Positions 40,428-47,490 of a stretch of DNA of 57,884 bases are shown piece after piece. The stretch is from contig NZ_SMJZ01000021.1 of assembly GCF_004348345.1 (NCBI RefSeq), positions 1 to 57,884 of the forward strand, read 5' to 3'. The translations under genes and the position numbers were made by a program. Source of the stretch: Nonomuraea longispora. Its GTDB lineage: Bacteria; Actinomycetota; Actinomycetes; Streptosporangiales; Streptosporangiaceae. The stretch's first letter is position 1. Each line of letters starts with the position of its first letter. Below the pieces are notes generated by a model. It was not told the origin of the DNA and made no database searches. It saw only the letters and a list, made by a program, of their open reading frames with translations.

Positions 40428-41457
40428 CGACGTCGTCGCGCGACTTGTCGAGGTTGGCCTTGAGCTCCTCCATGACCTTGGCGTAGCCGAGGTGGCTGTA
40501 GCGTTCGGCCGCGTGCCACGGGTAGAGCTGGCCGGCCTTGACCGCGGGCAGCTTGGCCCAGGTGGGCTTCCCGGCCATCTCGTCGACCTTCATCGACTGG
40601 GCGCGGGCGTCCACCAGGATCACGTCGGCGTCGTACTTGTCGGCGTTCTCCCAGCTCAGCACCTCCCAGAAGCCGCCCTCGCTCTCCGTGGGCCGGTCCG
40701 GTGAGACGATGTTCAGGCCCAGCTCGCCCCAGTACTTGATGTCGGGGTGGTCGGGCAGGTAGGCGACGTACAGGTTGTCCGGGGTGCCTGTGACGATCAT
40801 CACCTTCAGGTCCGGCCTGGCGGCGGCGAGCGTTCTCAGCGCTTCACCGGCCGCGTCGAAACGCTTCTTGGCCTCTGCCACGGGGGCGGCCTCCGGATCG
40901 GCGCCGAGGGCGGCGGCCAGCCTGCCGTACGTCTCGATGATCTCCGGCAGGGGCTTGCCGCTGAGCTGCACGCCGACCGTGGGGGCGATCTGGTCGACCA
41001 CCTTGACCGACTCCTCGGGGACGTACCAGAGGGTGTCCTTCTGGTACATGCCGTCCACCAGGAGGTCGGGCCGCAGCGAGGCGTACTTCTCGATGTTGAA
41101 CTCGCCCCACACATTGCCGATCGACTCGACCGTGGAGATGTCGACCTCGCCCACCTCGGGGTCGCGACCGCCGCCCTTCAGCCGGTGCGGGCCGAACACC
41201 GCGACGGGCCGCACGCCGAAGTCCCACAGCGCCGCCGCCGCGCCCGACTGGGCGACGACGCGCCGGGGCCGCGCGGGGAGGGAGATGTGTTTGCCCCGGT
41301 CGTCGGTCCAGGTCCACGGCCCCTGACCGGACGCGGAAGGCGCGGAGGGCGCGGAGGGCGCCGCGGCTGACGGCGGGGCGGTCCCGCCGCACGCGCTGAC
41401 GCCGAGCAGTGTGGCGGCGCCGACGGCGGCCAGGATGCGTCGCGGGACAGTGGCCAT
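40420..41457 (-). CDS. Iron-siderophore ABC transporter, lipoprotein binding protein
   Basis: The ATG complementary to 41455-41457 gives 345 residues; the longer frame to 41841 passes through the regulatory region. It has a lipobox GVSAC with Cys23 and an Ala/Pro/Ser linker of 9-bp DNA repeats (APSAPSAPS). The type III periplasmic-binding fold shows PARPRRVVAQSGAAAALWDF, VESIGNVWGEFNIEKYASLR, PDLLVDGMYQ and the final YSHLGYAKVMEELKANLDKS. It should capture a ferric siderophore. No permease or ATPase is adjacent. An iron box directly upstream implies repression when iron is plentiful. Confidence 0.88.
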   Translation of the reverse strand: MATVPRRILAAVGAATLLGVSACGGTAPPSAAAPSAPSAPSASGQGPWTWTDDRGKHISLPARPRRVVAQSGAAAALWDFGVRPVAVFGPHRLKGGGRDPEVGEVDISTVESIGNVWGEFNIEKYASLRPDLLVDGMYQKDTLWYVPEESVKVVDQIAPTVGVQLSGKPLPEIIETYGRLAAALGADPEAAPVAEAKKRFDAAGEALRTLAAARPDLKVMIVTGTPDNLYVAYLPDHPDIKYWGELGLNIVSPDRPTESEGGFWEVLSWENADKYDADVILVDARAQSMKVDEMAGKPTWAKLPAVKAGQLYPWHAAERYSHLGYAKVMEELKANLDKSRDDVVR

Positions 41458-41501
41458 GGAATCTCCTCGTCGCGGCAATCTTCGCCCTGATGGACGATAT
41501 A

Positions 41502-41520
41502 TTAGATTAGCCTTACCTAA
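41502..41520 (-). promoter_or_regulatory. IdeR/DmdR-type iron box
   Basis: Read on the minus strand the 19 bases are TTAGGTAAGGCTAATCTAA, matching 17 of 19 positions of the actinobacterial consensus TTAGGTTAGGCTAACCTAA. It lies 45 bases upstream of the iron-siderophore binding-protein gene and overlaps an A/T-rich TAATATAT stretch that could be its -10. Confidence 0.85.
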
Positions 41521-41682
41521 CCGAAAAGTCCGGGCTGAAGGTCCTGCACGCCGGGACGGCGGAGGAGGCACGGCGGCTGCTGGCGCCGCCGTACCGGGCG
41601 ACGGGCCCTGCGGGCCGCGGAACTGGCGGGGACGGTGGAGATCCGGCACTGGGGCGGGGCGCCGGCCAACGTCCCCGCCTGA
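41521..41682 (+). pseudogene. Unidentified remnant beside the iron box
   Basis: Plus-strand frames read SGLKVLHAGTAEEARRLLAP and, in another frame, RALRAAELAGTVEIRHWGGA followed by PANVPA and a stop at 41680-41682. Both look protein-like but are frameshifted and lack a start and core. It may be what is left of a gene once divergently transcribed from the iron box. I cannot identify it. The rest of 41683-41799 shows no gene. Confidence 0.35.
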
Positions 41683-41799
41683 CCTCGCCGCACGCGTACA
41701 GACTTCCGTCGGAGGTGTGCGGCTGGGCCTGCCGCCACTGCTCGCCCCGCGTGAGCGCCGCCGGCGACGGGCGGGCGCTCTGCTCTGAGGGAGCCGCGT

Positions 41800-41829
41800 C
41801 GGCACGGCCGCGGCGCGGCGGCCGTGCCG
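41800..41829 (-). terminator. Strong terminator hairpin of the WGxxGxxG gene
   Basis: The 12-base arm CGGCACGGCCGC (41800-41811) is perfectly complementary to 41818-41829 with a 6-base loop. It lies 40 bases downstream of the small minus-strand WGxxGxxG gene. Confidence 0.7.
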
Positions 41830-41869
41830 CTGCGATCTCATCCCGGCACGATCGCCGGGCGGGGACGGC

Positions 41870-42130
41870 CTATGGGCGCATCCCGCGGTCGGAGACGTGT
41901 TCCGAGGTGCCGACGTGGCGCTGTTTACGCATGCCGGCCAGACCCAGCAGGCCCAGCAGACCCAACAGGCCCCACAGGCCGGCGTTACCGCCTCCGTCCC
42001 TCTCTTGCTGTGGCGCGGGTGTGACCTGGCTCTGCGCGACGGTGTCGACCGGTGTGTCGGCCGTCGCCGCGGCGGCCGGGACGAGCGTCAAGAAGAACGC
42101 CAGGCCCAGCCCGGTGAGCGTCTTACGCAT
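41870..42130 (-). CDS. WGxxGxxG-type small secreted/membrane-tail protein
   Basis: ATG at the complement of 42128-42130 after GGGGGAAA; 86 residues. It has a clear signal peptide (MRKTLTGLGLAFFLTLVPAA, cleavage near ATA-DT), a short Gln/Thr/Pro-rich middle and a C-terminal anchor-like motif WGLLGLLGLLGLAGM followed by basic RKQR. This is the tripartite WGxxGxxG-CTERM-like layout: Trp-Gly motif, hydrophobic helix, Arg/Lys stop. Here the basic cluster is followed by an extra ~16-residue polar tail. The LLG units come from 9-bp DNA repeats. A role as sorted surface protein is plausible; the processing enzyme is not in the window. Confidence 0.75.
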   Translation of the reverse strand: MRKTLTGLGLAFFLTLVPAAAATADTPVDTVAQSQVTPAPQQERDGGGNAGLWGLLGLLGLLGLAGMRKQRHVGTSEHVSDRGMRP

Positions 42131-42463
42131 TGGGTTTCCCCCGATCCGGCGGTCTCACAACCGCGGAGACCGCCTATCACGCCTTCCCCCCGGAAGGCTA
42201 CCGATAGCGGGGCGATCTCCATTTCCCCTGCTAGATGGCCTCTACCATCGTCACGCCCGCCTCAAACGCCTTCTCCCGCCGGGCGGGGCCGAGGCACGCC
42301 CGCTCGTACGACGGGCGCGGCGATCCGGGCCCGCCGCCCTTCGGTCCTCCGGCAGCCGGTCCCCGCGGGCGTGCCGGGAAATCCGGTTTCCTCCGTCACC
42401 GGCGTGTCGTTACACTCCCCCCATCGAACGCCGTACCGCATCGATGAGGGAAAGGAGCCGGCC
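42131..42463. promoter_or_regulatory. Divergent regulatory region with two hairpins and a candidate promoter
   Basis: GGCGGTCTC (42148-42156) and GAGACCGCC (42166-42174) form a perfect 9-bp inverted repeat just upstream of the WGxxGxxG gene. GCCTTCC (42181-42187) pairs with GGAAGGC (42192-42198). On the plus strand TACACT (42411-42416) is a candidate -10 for the leader-peptide/EF-G transcript. A minus frame ending at 42231 (FEAGVTMVEAI) may be another tiny gene remnant. Confidence 0.4.
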
Positions 42464-42571
42464 GTGCGCCACCACAGCACCGCTGCCGTCGTCCCTCCGT
42501 CGCGGCACGAGGTGATCCTGGTGTCTTCGTCGTCCCGATGCCGGCTGCGCGGCCGCCATCGGACGCCCTGA
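42464..42571 (+). CDS. Putative 35-residue leader peptide upstream of the EF-G paralogue
   Basis: GTG 42464 follows a strong AAAGGAG (42451-42457) and a candidate -10 about 50 bases upstream. The 35-codon frame ends at TGA 42569-42571, 132 bases before the EF-G gene. The peptide has VILVSSSSRCRLRGRHRTP at its C-terminus, a Ser run followed by an Arg-rich stretch. Between it and the EF-G start there are dyads, for example ATCCC (42602-42606) with GGGAT (42612-42616). This resembles translation-attenuation leaders found before ribosome-protection genes. Expression is not shown; it may be chance. Confidence 0.4.
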   Translation: MRHHSTAAVVPPSRHEVILVSSSSRCRLRGRHRTP

Positions 42572-42703
42572 CGAAGCGACCTCGCCACCCTCGCGGGCCT
42601 GATCCCGCGCCGGGATTCTCAAACGGACCGGGCTCCTCCGGCCGTGCTTCGTCCGGGAGATCGCGCTGTCCTGTTCGACGACGCCCCGAAAGGGTCATCG
42701 ACT

Positions 42704-44719
42704 GTGCGTGCTCACCTTTCCACCTCTCTCACGACCGTTCGCAATCTCGGCATCCTCGCCCACGTCGACGCCGGCAAGACCACCGTCACCGAGCGGATGC
42801 TGTTCCTCGCCGGCGCCACGTACAAGCGCGGCGAGGTGCACGACGGCACCACCGTCACCGACTTCGACCCCCAGGAGCGCGACCGCGGCATCACGATCTT
42901 CGCCGCGGCGGTGAGCTGCGACTGGGACGGGCACCGGATCAACCTCATCGACACCCCCGGCCACGTCGACTTCTCCGACGAGGTGGAACGCTCGCTGCGG
43001 GTGCTCGACGGCGCGATCGCGGTGTTCGACGGCGTCGCGGGCGTCGAACCGCAGAGCGAGTCCGTGTGGCGGCTGGCCGACCGGTACGGCGTGCCGCGGA
43101 TCGCGTTCGTCAACAAGCTCGACCGGGCGGGCGCCGACCTGGACGCCGCGGTCGAGTCGATCCGCCGGCGGCTGCATCCCGCGCCGCTCGTGGCGCAGCT
43201 GCCGATCGGGCGCGAGGACGGCTTCTCCGGCGTCGTCGACCTGGTTCGGATGCGGTCGCTGGTGTGGACAGGCGGCGCGTACGAGGTGGGCGAGGTGCCG
43301 GAGGGACTGCGCGAGGAGGCGCTGCGGCGGCGCCGGCTGCTGGAGGAGTCGGTCGCCGAGTTGCACGCGCAGGCGCTGGAGGAGTTCTGCTCGGGCACGT
43401 CGATCTCCGACGGCACGCTGGCGGCGGCGCTGCGCGACCTGACCCGCACCGGCGCGGGCCTGGTCGTGCTGTGCGGCTCGGCGTACCGGGACCGCGGGGT
43501 GGAGCCGCTGCTCGACGCGGTGGTGGCGTACCTGCCCTCGCCGCTGGACGTCCCGGCCGTGCGCGGGCAGGACGGCGAAGAACGCCCGGCGGATCCGGCC
43601 GCGCCGCCGGTGGCGCTGGTGTTCAAGGTGAACGCGACCGCCACCGGGCGGCTGACCTACGTGCGGATGTACTCGGGCACGATCCGGAAGGGGGACACGG
43701 TGCTGGACGCCGGCACGGGCCGTACCGAGCGGATCAGCCGCATCCTGCGCGTGCAGGCCGACCGGCGCACCGAGGTGGAGCGTGCGGTGGCCGGGGACAT
43801 CGCCGCCGTCGTCGGGCCGAAGACGGCCCGGACGGGGACGACCCTGTGCGCGCCGGGCTCGCCCCTGGTGCTGGAGCCACCGGGCGCGGCCGACCCCGTG
43901 GTGTCGGTGGCGGTCGAGGCCCGCAGGAGCACCGACGCCGACCGGCTGGGCTCGGCGCTGGCGCGGCTGGCCGAGGAGGATCCGTCGCTGACGGTCCGTA
44001 CCGACGCCGAGACCGGGCAGACGCTGCTGTCGGGGATGGGCGAGCTGCACCTGGAGGTGGCGGTGGAGAAGGTCCGCCGCGACCACGGGCTGGCCGTCGG
44101 CGTCGGCCGGCCGCAGGTCGCGCTCAGGGAGACCCTCGTACGCGGCGTGTCCGGCCTGCTGTACCGGCACGTCAAGCAGGACGGCGGCGCAGGACAGTAC
44201 GCCCACGTCGTGATCGACGTGGAGCCGCTGGCCGAGGGCGACTTCGCCTTCTCCTCGACCGTCACAGGCGGGCGGGTGCCGCGCGAGTACGTGCGCGCGG
44301 TCGAGGCCGGCTGCCGGGACGCCCTGGCCGACGGGCCGCTCGGCGGGCATCCGGTGACGGGCGTGCGGGTGAGGCTGACCGACGGCGCCACCCACACGAA
44401 GGACTCCTCGGAGCTCGCCTTCCGCACGGCCGGCCGGCTGGCGCTGCGCGAGGCGCTGCGAGCCGGCACGATGGCGCTGCTGGAGCCGGTGGCCGAGGTG
44501 ACGGTCACGGTGCCGGACGACGCGGCCGGCGGGGTGCTGGGCGACCTCGCGGCCCGGCGCGGGCGGATCTCCGGCTCGACGACGCGGTCGGGCACGGTTG
44601 TGATCACCGCGATCGTGCCGCTGGCCGAGGTGTTCGGCTACGCGACCCGGCTGCGCAGCCGCACCCAGGGCAGGGGCACCTTCACCGCCCGCCCGGCCGG
44701 CTACGCCCCGGCCCCGTAG
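42704..44719 (+). CDS. Elongation factor G paralogue (EF-G2-like GTPase)
   Basis: I start at GTG 42704, 9 bases after AAAGGG; the frame is open to 42644. The 671-residue protein has all GTPase boxes: AHVDAGKTT (20-27), a G2-region RDRGITI, DTPGH and NKLD, then domains II-V ([69 protein letters not shown]). The C-terminus ends [13 protein letters not shown]. Compared with canonical FusA the G2 region is [17 protein letters not shown], as in actinobacterial second EF-G copies. It is not flanked by rpsL, rpsG or tuf, confirming a paralogue. Possible roles are stress translation or antibiotic tolerance. Confidence 0.85.
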   Translation: MRAHLSTSLTTVRNLGILAHVDAGKTTVTERMLFLAGATYKRGEVHDGTTVTDFDPQERDRGITIFAAAVSCDWDGHRINLIDTPGHVDFSDEVERSLRVLDGAIAVFDGVAGVEPQSESVWRLADRYGVPRIAFVNKLDRAGADLDAAVESIRRRLHPAPLVAQLPIGREDGFSGVVDLVRMRSLVWTGGAYEVGEVPEGLREEALRRRRLLEESVAELHAQALEEFCSGTSISDGTLAAALRDLTRTGAGLVVLCGSAYRDRGVEPLLDAVVAYLPSPLDVPAVRGQDGEERPADPAAPPVALVFKVNATATGRLTYVRMYSGTIRKGDTVLDAGTGRTERISRILRVQADRRTEVERAVAGDIAAVVGPKTARTGTTLCAPGSPLVLEPPGAADPVVSVAVEARRSTDADRLGSALARLAEEDPSLTVRTDAETGQTLLSGMGELHLEVAVEKVRRDHGLAVGVGRPQVALRETLVRGVSGLLYRHVKQDGGAGQYAHVVIDVEPLAEGDFAFSSTVTGGRVPREYVRAVEAGCRDALADGPLGGHPVTGVRVRLTDGATHTKDSSELAFRTAGRLALREALRAGTMALLEPVAEVTVTVPDDAAGGVLGDLAARRGRISGSTTRSGTVVITAIVPLAEVFGYATRLRSRTQGRGTFTARPAGYAPAP

Positions 44720-44782
44720 GAACCGGCCCGTAGGAACCGGCCCGCAGGAACCGGCCCGCAGGAACCGGTCTGTAAGGGCCGG
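44715..44782. repeat. 14-bp tandem repeat at the 3' end of the EF-G paralogue
   Basis: Four consecutive copies of CGTAGGAACCGGCC (with T/C variants) occupy 44715-44770, and a partial fifth runs to 44782. The stop codon TAG (44717-44719) is inside the first copy. The unit is not a multiple of three. Confidence 0.9.
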
Positions 44783-44824
44783 ACCCGGCCGGCGCATCGG
44801 GCGCCGCTCGCCGGGTGGTGCGCG

Positions 44825-44857
44825 CGTGCGGCCCCGTCGCGGGGGCGGGGCCGCACG
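44825..44857. terminator. Bidirectional terminator
   Basis: CGTGCGGCCCCG (44825-44836) is perfectly complementary to CGGGGCCGCACG (44846-44857) with a 9-base loop. It separates the EF-G paralogue from the convergent M14 peptidase gene. Confidence 0.75.
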
Positions 44858-44912
44858 TGTCCCCGTGGCGGCCAGGCCAGGGACGGCCGGCGCGGACACC
44901 GTGACGGCGCGG

Positions 44913-47474
44913 TCACGGGGTCGTCAGGGTGGAGCCCGTGACCGCGGCCGACCAGTACAGTGCCCTGGCCACCTGCGGGAACTGCCCCTTCGGGTGGTTG
45001 CGGAACAACGGCTCGGTGCCGAAGAGCACCACGGCCGCCCCCCGTTCGTCCCTGCCGCTGATCACGGCCGCCTGGCCTCGCGCCGCGTCCTGGCCGCCGG
45101 CGCCGTCGGGGCCGGGCCGCCAGTGGCCGGAGACGAGCGGCCCGTCGGCGGCGTACGACTGCTCGGCCGTGACCTCGGCCCCGAGCGCGGTGAACCAGCG
45201 CGGCGAGTACACGAACGCGTGCCCGGCCCACCCGGCGCCGGCGGGGCCGCCGGAGGAGACGGTGCGCACGACCCCGTTGGCGTCGCCGCGGCCGGCCACC
45301 GCGGTCGCGGTGAGGAGCCCGGCGGCGGCGTTGAAGGCCGCGCCCGTGCCGCCCCTGGCGACCACGCCGCCGGTGGCGAGGAACGCGTCGAGCGCCGTTC
45401 TGGCCTCGGCGTCGAGCGCCTGGTGGTTCAGCCCGCTGGAGACGAACAACACGTCGATCCCGCTCCAGTCGAAGCCCTCGTTGAGCACGGCGGTGGAGAC
45501 GGGGGTGACGTCGAAGCCGAGCTCGCGCAGGGTGAACAGCTCGTCGGCGGACGCGGCGGCGGCGATCCGCACCCGCGGCAGGGGCGTGCCGTGCGTGGAC
45601 GTGGCGCGGGCGAAGCGCACGCCGTAGCGATCGGACACCGTGGTCGCGGCCTGTCTTGCGGCGGCGGGCACGATCGCGGTGCCGTCGCCTCCCCAGGTGA
45701 CGGAGACGCCGCGGGCGAGCAGGTCGTTCAGCGCCATGACGTCCTTCGCGTCGCTCACCTGGAGGGCGAGCGGCCCGCGTGTACGCGGCAGCGAGCCGGT
45801 CGGCGCGGCGGCCTGGACCGGGTCGGCGCGCACGCGCAGGGAGGTGACGCCGTCCACGCGGGCGCCCCACAGCAGGGCGTGGCTCCAGCCGGATATGTCG
45901 TACATGGCGTCCACCCGGTCCGAGATGTCGGCGCCCGCCTCCAGCATCACGTTGGCCAGGCCGCGTTTGGGCTGGCGCATGTCCACGACGTAGGAGCCGG
46001 CCGGGTAGGTCGTGCCGTCCGCCCTGAACACGTGCCTGGCCCGCCCGACCCGCACGTCGTTCGCGATCAGGTGGTCGACGAGGCGCGCGGCCGCGGGAGC
46101 GGAGCGCTCGCCGGTGATGACGTACGCCCGGGGGAAGGTGGTGGTGTAGACGTCCTCGGGACCGAAGCCGGGCACGATGCCGAGCGGCACGGCCCTGGAC
46201 GGCTCGCCTGCCGCGCCCCGGCGGAACACCTCGATCTGCCCGGCGATCAGCTGGTCGTGCCCGGCCCGCACGAACCCGTACGTGGCACGGATGGCGGCGG
46301 CGGCCACGTCGGTGTTGATCGCCGAGCGGCGGCGCAGTTCCTCGACCGGCTGCTGGGTGTAGTCGGAGCCGTTGACCCTGAGCGGGATCTCGACGGTGTG
46401 CGCGGCGACCGCGCCGTGGAACGGGGCGTACTGCGGGGTGAAGATCGGCGGCCAGTCGTCCCAGCCCTCGGCGGAGTCGCGGAACGGGATCTGCGCGGGG
46501 TGCACGCCGTCCTTCTCCACGGTGTAGCCGAGCGCGTTGACCGCGGCTTCCATGCCGAGCCCGTTGGCGTAGGTGTGGGTGATGAACAGGTCGTACTCGT
46601 AGTTGGCGCCGTGCGGCGGGGTGGTGGGCTCGATGAGCGTGCCGTTGACGTAGCCGTGCAGGTCGATCATGGCGACCGGCTGGGTGTCGATCATCACCTG
46701 GCGCATCGCCCGCACCTCGGGTTGTGAGGCGGTGACGAAGTCGCGGTTGAGGTCGAACCCGGCGCTGTTGGGGCGCACGCCGGCGACGCGCCCGTCGGGG
46801 TTGGCGGTGACGTTGAAGTACAGCCTGGTCGTGGCGAGCAGCCGGGCGGTCTCCGGATCGCGGCTGGTGGCGAGCTCCTCGATGGTGCGCAGGGCGGCGT
46901 CGGTGCCCTCCCACTCGTTGCCGTGGATGTTGGCGTTGACGAACAGCGGCGCCTTGTAGCGCCCGGCCAGCTTCCTGTCGCGGGCGGCGGCGGCCGGGTG
47001 CTCCTCGATGCGGTCGCGGATGCGGGCCTGCTCGCGGGCTTCGGCGGCGCTCTCGGGGGCGGTGACGGTCACGAGGTAGAGGTCGCGGCCCGCGGCCGAG
47101 CGGCCGATGATCTCGGCGCTCACCCGGTCGCCGCGCCACTGCAGGTCGTTGAGCCTGGGCGCGATGCCGTGGTAGGGCACCAGGCCCAGCTTGACGGAGG
47201 CGTCGGCGGGGTTCTCCGCGGGCACGGGCAACCGTGTCCGCCGGGGGTATCCGCGGTCGCGGGACAGCCCGTACGGCTGGTCCGTACCGGCCCCGGCGCG
47301 CGACGTGCCGGGCCGCTCGGGCAGGCCGGCTGCGACCTCGTTCCGTTCGGGGCCGTTGCCGAAGTCGCGCACGGCGGCGGGCGGCGGCTCGGCCGGTTCG
47401 GCGGTCCCGGTCCGCGGGACGGCGAGGAGCGCCGCCGAGACGGCCACTCCCAGGACAGCGGTGGCGAAGCGCAA
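44913..47474 (-). CDS. Secreted M14 family zinc carboxypeptidase, large form
   Basis: The start is TTG (complement of 47472-47474) with GGAGG just upstream, giving 853 residues. A signal peptide covers ~1-25. The M14 domain (~95-400) has zinc ligands in HGNEWEG (His184, Glu187) and DLHGY (His273), and a catalytic Glu362 in HTVEIPL. NANIHGNEWEG and GFDLNRDFV are family signatures. The C-terminal ~430 residues contain a segment like ThuA/DUF4350-type fold (DVLFVSSGLNHQALDAEART, GGVVARGGTGAAF). Such proteins trim peptides outside the cell. It lies 16 bases downstream of a second M14 gene in the same operon. Confidence 0.85.
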   Translation of the reverse strand: MRFATAVLGVAVSAALLAVPRTGTAEPAEPPPAAVRDFGNGPERNEVAAGLPERPGTSRAGAGTDQPYGLSRDRGYPRRTRLPVPAENPADASVKLGLVPYHGIAPRLNDLQWRGDRVSAEIIGRSAAGRDLYLVTVTAPESAAEAREQARIRDRIEEHPAAAARDRKLAGRYKAPLFVNANIHGNEWEGTDAALRTIEELATSRDPETARLLATTRLYFNVTANPDGRVAGVRPNSAGFDLNRDFVTASQPEVRAMRQVMIDTQPVAMIDLHGYVNGTLIEPTTPPHGANYEYDLFITHTYANGLGMEAAVNALGYTVEKDGVHPAQIPFRDSAEGWDDWPPIFTPQYAPFHGAVAAHTVEIPLRVNGSDYTQQPVEELRRRSAINTDVAAAAIRATYGFVRAGHDQLIAGQIEVFRRGAAGEPSRAVPLGIVPGFGPEDVYTTTFPRAYVITGERSAPAAARLVDHLIANDVRVGRARHVFRADGTTYPAGSYVVDMRQPKRGLANVMLEAGADISDRVDAMYDISGWSHALLWGARVDGVTSLRVRADPVQAAAPTGSLPRTRGPLALQVSDAKDVMALNDLLARGVSVTWGGDGTAIVPAAARQAATTVSDRYGVRFARATSTHGTPLPRVRIAAAASADELFTLRELGFDVTPVSTAVLNEGFDWSGIDVLFVSSGLNHQALDAEARTALDAFLATGGVVARGGTGAAFNAAAGLLTATAVAGRGDANGVVRTVSSGGPAGAGWAGHAFVYSPRWFTALGAEVTAEQSYAADGPLVSGHWRPGPDGAGGQDAARGQAAVISGRDERGAAVVLFGTEPLFRNHPKGQFPQVARALYWSAAVTGSTLTTP

Positions 47475-47490
47475 CGCGACCTCCAGAGGC

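Noticed and set aside
42704..44719. Tet(M)/OtrA-type tetracycline ribosomal protection protein
   Set aside because: Domain order and C-terminal motifs fit EF-G paralogues better; the Tet-type C-terminal signature was not seen.
42538..44733. Second long plus-strand frame overlapping the EF-G paralogue
   Set aside because: Composition is Arg-Gly-Ala nonsense, while the neighbouring frame holds all GTPase motifs.
44715..44782. Tandem repeats (here and at 954-1026, 56958-57005) as a CRISPR array
   Set aside because: Units are 12-18 bases with no spacers and no cas genes are present.
44701..47139. Very long minus-strand open frame (812 codons) antisense-shifted within the M14 peptidase gene
   Set aside because: It is Arg/Gly/Ala-rich shadow coding typical of high-GC DNA; the alternative frame has clear M14 motifs and correct codon bias.
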